Below the pieces are notes generated by a model that had not been told where the DNA came from, did not search any database, and worked only from the letters and a program-made list of their open reading frames with translations. Below, piece after piece: positions 7,330 to 13,627 of a stretch of 13,627 bases of DNA (its first letter is position 1; each line of letters begins with the position of its first letter). This stretch comes from an uncultured Burkholderiales bacterium. GTDB lineage: Bacteria; Pseudomonadota; Gammaproteobacteria; Burkholderiales; Burkholderiaceae_E. A program made the position numbers and the translations under genes. The stretch is from positions 1-13,627 of the forward strand of contig CAIUGQ010000739.1 in the NCBI GenBank assembly GCA_903898725.1, given 5' to 3'.

Positions 7330-8232
7330 ATGAACCGCATCGTCCCCGTTCTCCTCGGTCTCCTGGTCGCGCTCGGCGTCGCGTCGACCATGCTGTTCGT
7401 CGTCGACCAGCGTCAGTACGCGGTGGTCTTCGCCCTCGGCGAGATCAAGGAAGTCATCGCCAAGCCCGGCCTGCACTTCAAGCTGCCGCCGCCGTTCCAG
7501 AACGTCCAGTACTTCGACAACCGGATCCTGACGATCGACACCGCCGACGTGGATCGCTTCATCACGTCCGAGAAGCTGAACGTCCAGATCGACACCTTCG
7601 TGAAGTGGCGGATCGCGGACCCGCGCCGCTTCTTCACCTCGGTCGGCGGCAGCGAACTGGTCGCCAGCGACCGTCTGCAGCGCAGCCTGCGCGACTCCCT
7701 GAACAACGAGATCGCCAAGAAGACCGTCTCCGACGTCATCTCCGGCAAGCGCCAGGAGTTGCTCGATCTCGTGCGCAACAAGATGAACGAGGATGCCAAG
7801 CAGATCGGCGCCGAGATCATCGACGTGCGTCTGAAGCGGGTCGACTTCGCCCCCGAGGTGTCCGAGCGCGTCTTCGACCGGATGCAGTCCGAGCGCAAGC
7901 GCGTCGCCAACGAGCGGCGAGCGACCGGTTCGGCCGAATCCGAGAAGATCCGCGCCGATGCCGATCGGCAGCGCGACGTGATCATCGCCGAGGCGTACCG
8001 CGACGCGCAGCGCGTCAAAGGCGAGGGCGATGCGAAGGCGTCCGCGCTGTTCGCCGAGGCCTTCGGTCAGAACCCCGAGTTCGCCAGCTTCTACCGCAGC
8101 CTCGAGGCGTATCGCACGAGCTTCCGGAACCGCAGCGACGTGCTGGTGCTCGACCCGCAGTCCGAGTTCTTCCGTTACTTCCGCGGTCCGGGCGCCGGTC
8201 AGAGCGCATCGGCGCCGTCGCCTCGCAAGTAG
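7330..8232 (+). CDS. hflC: HflC, prohibitin-like partner of HflK
   Basis: The protein has 300 residues, shorter than the 334 of E. coli but complete at both ends. It pairs with HflK to form the membrane complex that regulates FtsH. An N-terminal signal-anchor helix (about residues 3-24, IVPVLLGLLVALGV) is followed by a band 7 domain beginning V-D-Q-R-Q-Y-A-V-V-F-A-L-G. Next comes the conserved D-V-R-L-K-R-V-D-F and an Arg/Glu/Ala-rich helix (residues about 195-245). The end, S-F-R-N-R-S-D-V-L-V-L-D-P-Q-S-E-F-F-R-Y, is typical of HflC. The ATG at 7330 has GAGGAG at 7316-7321, which overlaps the hflK stop. The DUF2065 gene starts 7 nt downstream. Function is known from the family; interaction with the HflK here is inferred from adjacency. 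Confidence 0.96.
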   Translation: MNRIVPVLLGLLVALGVASTMLFVVDQRQYAVVFALGEIKEVIAKPGLHFKLPPPFQNVQYFDNRILTIDTADVDRFITSEKLNVQIDTFVKWRIADPRRFFTSVGGSELVASDRLQRSLRDSLNNEIAKKTVSDVISGKRQELLDLVRNKMNEDAKQIGAEIIDVRLKRVDFAPEVSERVFDRMQSERKRVANERRATGSAESEKIRADADRQRDVIIAEAYRDAQRVKGEGDAKASALFAEAFGQNPEFASFYRSLEAYRTSFRNRSDVLVLDPQSEFFRYFRGPGAGQSASAPSPRK

Positions 8233-8239
8233 GCGTGTG

Positions 8240-8425
8240 ATGGTCGCGAACCTCATCGCCGCGCTCGGCCTGATGCTGATCGTCGAAGGGCTGATGCCGA
8301 TGGTGTCGCCCCCGAGCTGGCGCGAGGCGATGCGACGGATCGCCTCGCTTCGTGACGGCCAGATCCGCTTCATGGGTCTGGCCGTGACGCTGACCGGCGT
8401 CCTGCTGCTGGCCATCGCGGCCTGA
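8240..8425 (+). CDS. DUF2065 family small membrane protein (YjeT-like)
   Basis: The protein has 61 residues. Two hydrophobic segments are visible, at about residues 3-22 (ANLIAALGLMLIVEGLMPMV) and 43-60 (FMGLAVTLTGVLLLAI). A short Arg-containing stretch lies between them (P-S-W-R-E-A-M-R-R-I). This two-helix pattern with the central P-x-x-W-R matches the DUF2065/YjeT family, which sits next to hflC in many proteobacteria. Its function is not established. The stable link with hflKC suggests a role near the HflKC-FtsH complex, but this is inference only. The start is ATG at 8240; GTG at 8237 directly before it would add one residue. It ends 70 nt before hisZ. Confidence 0.85.
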   Translation: MVANLIAALGLMLIVEGLMPMVSPPSWREAMRRIASLRDGQIRFMGLAVTLTGVLLLAIAA

Positions 8426-8495
8426 GCGCGCGTCGCCAGACGCGTCCGCCGCGCTTTCGCTTCGCGCTCCCCTCGTTACCGTCCTGTCCCGTCCC
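8426..8495. other. DUF2065-hisZ interval with hairpin
   Basis: This 70-nt gap contains a 6-bp inverted repeat CGCGTC/GACGCG (8429-8434 and 8439-8444) around GCCA with no T run after it. A stretch from about 8457 to 8480 reads TTCGCTTCGCGCTCC, then CCTCGTTACCG, and resembles bases 11533-11552. No convincing promoter or Shine-Dalgarno site for hisZ is visible. Confidence 0.4.
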
Positions 8496-9683
8496 ATGCC
8501 GCGCTGGCTCCTCCCCGAGAGCATCTCCGACATCCTGCCGAGCGAGGCGCGGCGGATCGAGGAACTGCGCAGGCGCCTGCTCGACCTGTACCGCACGTAC
8601 GGCTACGAGCTGGTGATGCCGCCGACGATCGAGTACCTCGACTCGCTGCTGACCGGCAGCGGGCGCGACCTCGACCTGAGCACCTTCAAGCTGATCGACC
8701 AGCTGTCCGGGCGCACGATGGGTCTGCGCGCCGACATCACGCCGCAGGTGGCGCGCATCGATGCGCACCTGCTCGATCGCGCCGGTGTCGTGCGGCTGTG
8801 CTATTCGGGCAGCGTGCTCCACACGCGTCCGGCCGGGCCGCTGTCGACGCGCGAGCCGCTGCAGGTCGGGGCCGAGCTGTTCGGACATGCCGGGCCGGAA
8901 GCCGATCTCGAGGTCGTCGAGATGCTGCTGCAGTCGCTGCGGACCGCCGGCGTGCCGCGCGTGCGCATCGACCTCGGCCATGTCGCGATCGTGCGCACGC
9001 TGCTCGGGGCGCTGCCCGGGCTCGCCGAGGACGAGGTGTTTCCGCTGCTGCAGGCCAAGGACGCACCCGGCCTGGCGCAGCGCCTCGCGACCGTGCCCGA
9101 TTCGCCCGAGCGCCGGGCACTGCTCGCGCTGCCGTCCCTGTTCGGGCCGGCCGCATCGGTCCTGGCACGGGCACGGGCGGCCATGCCGGCGGCCCCGGTG
9201 ATCACCGAGGCGCTCGCGCAGCTCGAGCGGCTGGCCGCGTCGCCGCAGCTCGCAGGCGGCGACGGACTCACGGTCGAGATCGCCCTCGATCTGGGTGATG
9301 CACGAGGCTATCGCTATCACAGCGGCGCGATCTTCGCCGCCTACGTCGACGGGCTGCCCAACGCGATCGGGCGGGGCGGTCGGTACGACAACGTCGGTGC
9401 GGCCTTCGGCCGTGCCAGACCGGCCACCGGCTTCTCGCTGGAACTGCGCGAGCTCGCCGCGCTGATTCCCGAGCAGGCGCCGGCCGGTGCGATCAGGGCG
9501 CCCTGGGGCGCGGACGCGGCCCTCGCCGCTGCGGTGCGCACGTTGCGCGCTGCCGGCGAGATCGTCGTCCAGGTGCTGCCGGGCCATGAGCACGAGCAGC
9601 AGGAATTCGAATGCGATCGCGAGCTCGCACGACAAGCCGAGGGCTGGGCCGTCAGGCCCCTGCACCGCGGCGGCAGGGAGTAG
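8496..9683 (+). CDS. hisZ: ATP phosphoribosyltransferase regulatory subunit HisZ
   Basis: The protein has 395 residues. HisZ is a catalytically inactive paralogue of histidyl-tRNA synthetase. It binds the short form of HisG and makes it active and histidine-responsive in the first step of histidine synthesis (ATP plus PRPP). The N-terminus P-R-W-L-L-P-E-S-I-S-D-I-L-P is typical of HisZ. The fold follows HisRS: L-R-A-D-I-T-P-Q-V-A-R-I corresponds to motif 1/2 surroundings, and EPLQVGAELFGHAGPEADLE aligns with the equivalent stretch in the HisRS encoded at the left edge. The histidine signature R-G-L-D-Y-Y is absent, and G-R-G-G-R-Y-D is kept at 292-298. There is no C-terminal anticodon-binding domain of HisRS type. 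The start at ATG 8496 is set by this N-terminus, without a clear ribosome site. The gene implies a short HisG elsewhere in the genome. It ends 6 nt before purA. Confidence 0.94.
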   Translation: MPRWLLPESISDILPSEARRIEELRRRLLDLYRTYGYELVMPPTIEYLDSLLTGSGRDLDLSTFKLIDQLSGRTMGLRADITPQVARIDAHLLDRAGVVRLCYSGSVLHTRPAGPLSTREPLQVGAELFGHAGPEADLEVVEMLLQSLRTAGVPRVRIDLGHVAIVRTLLGALPGLAEDEVFPLLQAKDAPGLAQRLATVPDSPERRALLALPSLFGPAASVLARARAAMPAAPVITEALAQLERLAASPQLAGGDGLTVEIALDLGDARGYRYHSGAIFAAYVDGLPNAIGRGGRYDNVGAAFGRARPATGFSLELRELAALIPEQAPAGAIRAPWGADAALAAAVRTLRAAGEIVVQVLPGHEHEQQEFECDRELARQAEGWAVRPLHRGGRE

Positions 9684-9686
9684 GAG
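9676..9686 (+). promoter_or_regulatory. Double Shine-Dalgarno site of purA
   Basis: GGGAG (9676-9680) and AGGAG (9682-9686) stand 9 and 3 nt before the purA ATG. The first lies in the last codons of hisZ and the second overlaps its TAG. The pair suggests that purA is translated efficiently even though it sits inside an operon. Confidence 0.5.
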
Positions 9687-9689
9687 CAC

Positions 9690-10985
9690 ATGGGCAACAA
9701 CGTGGTCGTGATCGGCACCCAGTGGGGTGACGAAGGCAAGGGCAAGGTCGTCGACTGGCTGACCGAGATCGCGCAGGGCGTGGTCCGGTTCCAGGGCGGG
9801 CACAACGCCGGGCACACGCTCGTCATCGGGGGCAAGAAACAGGTGCTGCGCCTGATCCCCTCGGGCATCCTGCGCCCCAAGGTCACCTGCTACATCGGCA
9901 GCGGCGTGGTCCTCTCGCCGGAGGCGCTGCTCCAGGAGATCGACGAGCTCGAGGGCGCCGGCGTCGCCGTGCGCGACCGGCTCCGCATCAGCAGCACCTG
10001 TCCGCTGATCCTGCCGTACCACGTCGCGCTCGACCGCGCGCGCGAACTCAAGCGCGGCGATGCGAAGATCGGCACCACCGGGCGCGGGATCGGCCCGGCC
10101 TACGAGGACAAGGTCGCACGGCGCGCGGTGCGCGTGTGCGACCTGTTCGCGCCGGACCGGCTGCGGGCGAAGGTCCGCGAGGTGCTCGACTTCCACAACT
10201 TCGTGCTGGTGAACTACTACGGCGTGCCGGCGCTCGACCCCGATCAGGTCGTCGACGATGCGCTCAGGCTCGCGCCGCGTGTCGCGCCGATGATCGCGGA
10301 CGTGCCGGCCGAGCTGGCGGCGGCGTCGAAGCGAGGTGATCGCCTGCTGTTCGAGGGCGCGCAGGGCGCGCTGCTCGACGTCGACCACGGCACCTATCCG
10401 TTCGTCACCAGCAGCAACTGCATCGCCGGTGCGGCCGCGCCTGGGGCGGGTGTCGGCCCGCAGATGCTCGACTATGTGCTGGGCATCGCCAAGGCCTACA
10501 CGACCCGCGTAGGGTCCGGCCCGTTTCCGACCGAGCTCTTCGACGACACCGGCCGCCACCTCGCCACCAAGGGGAACGAGTTCGGTTCCGTCACCGGCCG
10601 GCCCCGCCGCTGCGGCTGGTTCGACGCCGTCGCGATGCGTCGCTCGATCCAGCTCAACGGCGTCAGCGGCCTGTGCGTGACCAAGCTCGACGTCCTCGAC
10701 GGCCTGTCGTCGGTGAAGATCTGCGTCGGCTATCGCCGCGCGGGCGAGCCGGTCGACCTGCTGCCCTTCGGTGCCGATGACGTCGCCACCTGCGAGCCGG
10801 TCTACGAGGAGCTGCCGGGCTGGTCCGACACGACCTTCGGTGCCCGCTCCTGGGACGTGCTGCCTGCGGCTGCCCAGGGTTACCTGCGTCGACTCTCCGA
10901 GCTGGTCGGCGCCCCGATCGACATGGTGTCCACCGGTCCCGACCGCGACGAGACCATCCTGCTGCGCCACCCCTTCCAGCCCTGA
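9690..10985 (+). CDS. purA: Adenylosuccinate synthetase PurA
   Basis: The protein has 431 residues, the normal family length. PurA joins IMP and aspartate using GTP to give adenylosuccinate, the committed step to AMP, in the cytoplasm. The N-terminus V-I-G-T-Q-W-G-D-E-G-K-G-K holds the GTP-binding loop (residues 13-19), with the catalytic Asp14. Q-G-G-H-N-A-G-H-T follows at 35-43, with the catalytic His42. IMP-binding G-T-T-G-R-G-I-G-P is at 128-136. Later blocks G-S-V-T-G-R-P-R-R-C-G-W-F-D and T-K-L-D-V-L-D-G are intact. The ATG at 9690 has AGGAG at 9682-9686, overlapping the hisZ stop, and a second GGGAG at 9676-9680. The phosphoribosyltransferase gene follows after 11 nt. Nothing unusual is seen in the sequence. 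Confidence 0.98.
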   Translation: MGNNVVVIGTQWGDEGKGKVVDWLTEIAQGVVRFQGGHNAGHTLVIGGKKQVLRLIPSGILRPKVTCYIGSGVVLSPEALLQEIDELEGAGVAVRDRLRISSTCPLILPYHVALDRARELKRGDAKIGTTGRGIGPAYEDKVARRAVRVCDLFAPDRLRAKVREVLDFHNFVLVNYYGVPALDPDQVVDDALRLAPRVAPMIADVPAELAAASKRGDRLLFEGAQGALLDVDHGTYPFVTSSNCIAGAAAPGAGVGPQMLDYVLGIAKAYTTRVGSGPFPTELFDDTGRHLATKGNEFGSVTGRPRRCGWFDAVAMRRSIQLNGVSGLCVTKLDVLDGLSSVKICVGYRRAGEPVDLLPFGADDVATCEPVYEELPGWSDTTFGARSWDVLPAAAQGYLRRLSELVGAPIDMVSTGPDRDETILLRHPFQP

Positions 10986-10996
10986 GAGCGCCGACG

Positions 10997-11506
10997 ATGA
11001 GGGACCTGCACGTATCCTGGGACGAGTACAACCGACTGATCGAGAAGCTCGCGGTCCGCATCCACGATGCCAACTACGACTTCGATGCGATCGTCTGCCT
11101 GGCCCGCGGCGGGCTGCGGGTCGGGGACGCGCTGTCCCGACTCTTCCGAGTGCCCCTGGGGGTGCTGTTCACCAGCTCCTACCGCGAGAACGCCGGGCAG
11201 ACCCAGAGCCGGCTGATGATCGCCGAGCACCTGAGCAGCGCCGAGCCGCTGCCGGGCACGCGCTGGCTGCTGGCAGACGACCTGGTCGATTCGGGGGCCA
11301 CCCTGGTCGAGGTCATCCCGGCGCTGAAGGCCCGCTATCCCCAGGTCGTCGAGATCCGCTCCGCGGTGATCTGGCGCAAGGGGCAGTCGGTGGCCGAGCC
11401 CGACTTCTACGTCGACCACCTGCCGACGAATCCTTGGATCCACCAGCCGTTCGAGGAGTACGATCACCTGAGGCCGAGCGATCTGAAGGCTCGGTGGCCG
11501 TCCTGA
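10997..11506 (+). CDS. Gpt-like purine phosphoribosyltransferase
   Basis: The protein has 169 residues and belongs to the type I phosphoribosyltransferase fold. The PRPP-binding motif L-L-A-D-D-L-V-D-S-G-A-T-L is at about residues 91-103, with the two acidic residues D94 and D95. The pyrophosphate loop A-R-G-G-L is at 36-40. S-S-Y near residue 60 and W-I-H-Q-P-F-E at 147-153 correspond to S-S-Y and W-I-E-Q-P-W-D of E. coli xanthine-guanine phosphoribosyltransferase (Gpt). The likely reaction is therefore transfer of phosphoribose from PRPP to hypoxanthine, guanine or xanthine. Which base is preferred cannot be read from the sequence, so no symbol is given. The position directly after purA, as I recall in other betaproteobacteria, supports purine salvage. 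The ATG at 10997 has only a weak GAGAG upstream, so translation probably depends partly on purA. Confidence 0.9.
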   Translation: MRDLHVSWDEYNRLIEKLAVRIHDANYDFDAIVCLARGGLRVGDALSRLFRVPLGVLFTSSYRENAGQTQSRLMIAEHLSSAEPLPGTRWLLADDLVDSGATLVEVIPALKARYPQVVEIRSAVIWRKGQSVAEPDFYVDHLPTNPWIHQPFEEYDHLRPSDLKARWPS

Positions 11507-11521
11507 TCGCCGGCACCGGAC

Positions 11522-11545
11522 GCTTCGCTCTCGGCTTCGCTCTCG
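11522..11545. repeat. Perfect 12-bp tandem repeat
   Basis: Two adjacent identical copies of GCTTCGCTCTCG lie 16 nt after the phosphoribosyltransferase stop. Related sequence appears in the DUF2065-hisZ gap near 8457-8480, so this may be part of a dispersed intergenic repeat. Confidence 0.65.
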
Positions 11546-11549
11546 ATTA

Positions 11550-11566
11550 CCGGCGCAGGGCGCCGG
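11550..11566. repeat. 7-bp inverted repeat, 3-nt loop
   Basis: CCGGCGC (11550-11556) and GCGCCGG (11560-11566) flank AGG and would form a very stable RNA hairpin on either strand. A further short pair GCAC/GTGC follows at 11567-11578. Confidence 0.55.
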
Positions 11567-11626
11567 GCACCGTCGTGCGGAGGGATCGCCGCGCGGCGCC
11601 GTACGGGGACCGGCATTTCGGCGATC

Positions 11627-11645
11627 CGACATGCTCGGCATGTCG
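11627..11645. repeat. 8-bp inverted repeat, 3-nt loop
   Basis: CGACATGC (11627-11634) and GCATGTCG (11638-11645) are perfect complements around TCG. No T run follows on either strand, so it is not a standard terminator. It may be an operator-like palindrome or a REP-type hairpin. Confidence 0.55.
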
Positions 11646-11673
11646 CCACGCCTCGCACGATGCGCCGCCGCAC

Positions 11674-11704
11674 AAAGAAAAAGGCCCCGCTGCGCGGGGC
11701 CTTT
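11674..11704 (-). terminator. Intrinsic terminator of tRNA-Leu
   Basis: An 11-bp perfect stem (11680-11690 with 11694-11704) encloses a 3-nt loop. Read on the - strand it is GCGGGGCC in the closing arm followed by TTTTTCTTTG, a typical intrinsic terminator. It lies 10 nt after the tRNA 3' end. On the + strand the stem is followed by CCC instead of a T run, so it would stop the purA/phosphoribosyltransferase message only weakly, although it may still protect its 3' end. Confidence 0.88.
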
Positions 11705-11714
11705 CCCTGAAACA

Positions 11715-11801
11715 TGGTGCCCAGAAGAGGACTCGAACCTCCACACCGTTGCCGGCGCTAGGACCTGAACCTAGTGCGTCTACCAATTCCGCCATCTGGG
11801 C
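11715..11801 (-). tRNA. tRNA-Leu (anticodon CAG)
   Basis: This 87-nt gene is on the - strand and includes an encoded CCA (TGG at 11715-11717 on the + strand). The acceptor stem is GCCCAGA/TCTGGGC. The D-arm reads GGCGGAATTGGTAGACGC. The anticodon stem CTAGG/CCTAG closes the loop TTCAGGT with anticodon CAG, which decodes CUG. The long variable arm (about CGCCGGCAACGGTGT) is typical of a class II tRNA. The T-arm is GGAGG-TTCGAGT-CCTCT. CUG should be a frequent leucine codon in this GC-rich genome, which fits the strong promoter found upstream. The gene stands between the purine operon and rnr, opposite in direction to both. Confidence 0.97.
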
Positions 11802-11836
11802 GCGGATCGATCGGGCAAGGCCCGACTGAGCCCATC

Positions 11837-11864
11837 ATTATAACTGCATGAACCCATCTGTCAA
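11837..11864 (-). promoter_or_regulatory. Full-consensus sigma70-type promoter of tRNA-Leu
   Basis: On the - strand TTGACA (11859-11864 on the + strand as TGTCAA) and TATAAT (11837-11842 as ATTATA) are both exact matches to the consensus, with a 16-nt spacer. Transcription would start near 11829, about 28 nt before the tRNA 5' end. The bases just after the -10 box read GATGGGC. A GC-rich discriminator of this kind is common at stable-RNA promoters under stringent control. The upstream edge of the promoter is only 3 nt from the rnr start codon. Confidence 0.88.
11839..11844 (+). promoter_or_regulatory. Possible -10 box for rnr overlapping the tRNA -10 box
   Basis: TATAAC on the + strand matches the -10 consensus at 5 of 6 positions and shares four bases (TATA) with the tRNA-Leu -10 box on the other strand. 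No good -35 box is found 16-18 nt upstream. If used, the start would be near 11851, leaving a leader of about 17 nt before the rnr GTG. Confidence 0.3.
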
Positions 11865-11867
11865 ACC

Positions 11868-13627
<1,760 letters not shown>

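Larger units (their letters stand above)
11507..11673. other. Structured non-coding region after the purine operon
   Basis: No gene is supportable here. The stretch holds two perfect tandem copies of GCTTCGCTCTCG (11522-11533 and 11534-11545). It also has an inverted repeat CCGGCGC/GCGCCGG with a 3-nt loop (11550-11566), the 12-bp palindrome CGCCGCGCGGCG (11587-11598) and an inverted repeat CGACATGC/GCATGTCG with a 3-nt loop (11627-11645). None is followed by a T run on the + strand. The density of repeats suggests an intergenic repeat (REP-like) element or a structured 3' RNA end. Confidence 0.5.

Noticed and set aside
6049..8415. Long - strand open frame (788 codons) opposite hflK and hflC
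   Set aside because: It mirrors the codon pattern of the + strand genes, has no recognisable domain and no start signals. Stop codons are rare by chance at this GC content.
8370..10970. Very long open frame on the - strand (866 codons) opposite hisZ and purA
   Set aside because: It is antisense to two certain genes. Its composition (rich in Arg, Ala, Gly, Asp, His) is that of a shadow frame in GC-rich DNA, and it shows no family motif.
11547..11795. Small - strand frame beginning M-A-E-L-V-D-A-L-G-S-G
   Set aside because: Its N-terminus is simply the translation of the tRNA-Leu gene, a well-known false protein in annotation.

Overview
The window is a GC-rich, densely packed housekeeping region from a proteobacterial chromosome. 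It most resembles a betaproteobacterium of the Burkholderiales type. The evidence is the gene order hisS - yfgM-like - bamB - der - hfq - hflX - hflK - hflC - DUF2065 - hisZ - purA - Gpt-like phosphoribosyltransferase - rnr, a Hfq with the rim sequence R-K-D-H and an N-terminus starting MSNKGQLLQDPF, an HflK starting S-L-N-D-P-G-W-G, and the use of hisZ, which accompanies short-form HisG enzymes. The species cannot be named from this sequence. No mobile element, CRISPR array or foreign-looking island is visible.

Layout. Bases 1-4394 hold the 3' end of hisS (its 5' end lies outside the window), a YfgM-type membrane-anchored TPR protein, the outer-membrane assembly lipoprotein BamB and the double GTPase Der, all on the + strand with gaps of 35 nt, 1 nt and a 4-nt overlap. 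A 166-nt non-coding stretch follows (4395-4560) with two inverted repeats, a possible promoter and an A-rich leader. Next comes hfq-hflX-hflK-hflC-DUF2065 (4561-8425), with gene overlaps at hfq/hflX and hflX/hflK. After a 70-nt gap come hisZ, purA and a Gpt-like phosphoribosyltransferase (8496-11506). A structured non-coding stretch (11507-11673) leads to a tRNA-Leu(CAG) on the - strand (11715-11801), which has a clear intrinsic terminator and a full-consensus sigma70-type promoter. The RNase R gene starts on the + strand at 11868, immediately beside that promoter, and runs off the window end.

How the genes work together. The first block serves translation (HisRS), ribosome assembly (Der) and envelope biogenesis (YfgM at the translocon, BamB in the BAM complex). 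The second block is the post-transcriptional and membrane-quality-control set: the RNA chaperone Hfq, the ribosome-splitting GTPase HflX, and the HflK/HflC prohibitin-like pair that regulates the FtsH protease, with a small DUF2065 membrane protein. The third block centres on purines and PRPP: HisZ activates the PRPP-using first step of histidine synthesis, PurA makes adenylosuccinate, and the phosphoribosyltransferase uses PRPP for purine salvage. RNase R closes the window with RNA turnover.

I see no undescribed multi-gene system. The points worth a second look are local: shared promoter DNA between tRNA-Leu and rnr, non-ATG starts in der, hflX, hflK and rnr, a C8 tract where a one-base slip would fuse HflX to HflK, a structured and ARN-rich hfq leader, and a cluster of inverted and tandem repeats after the purine-salvage gene.
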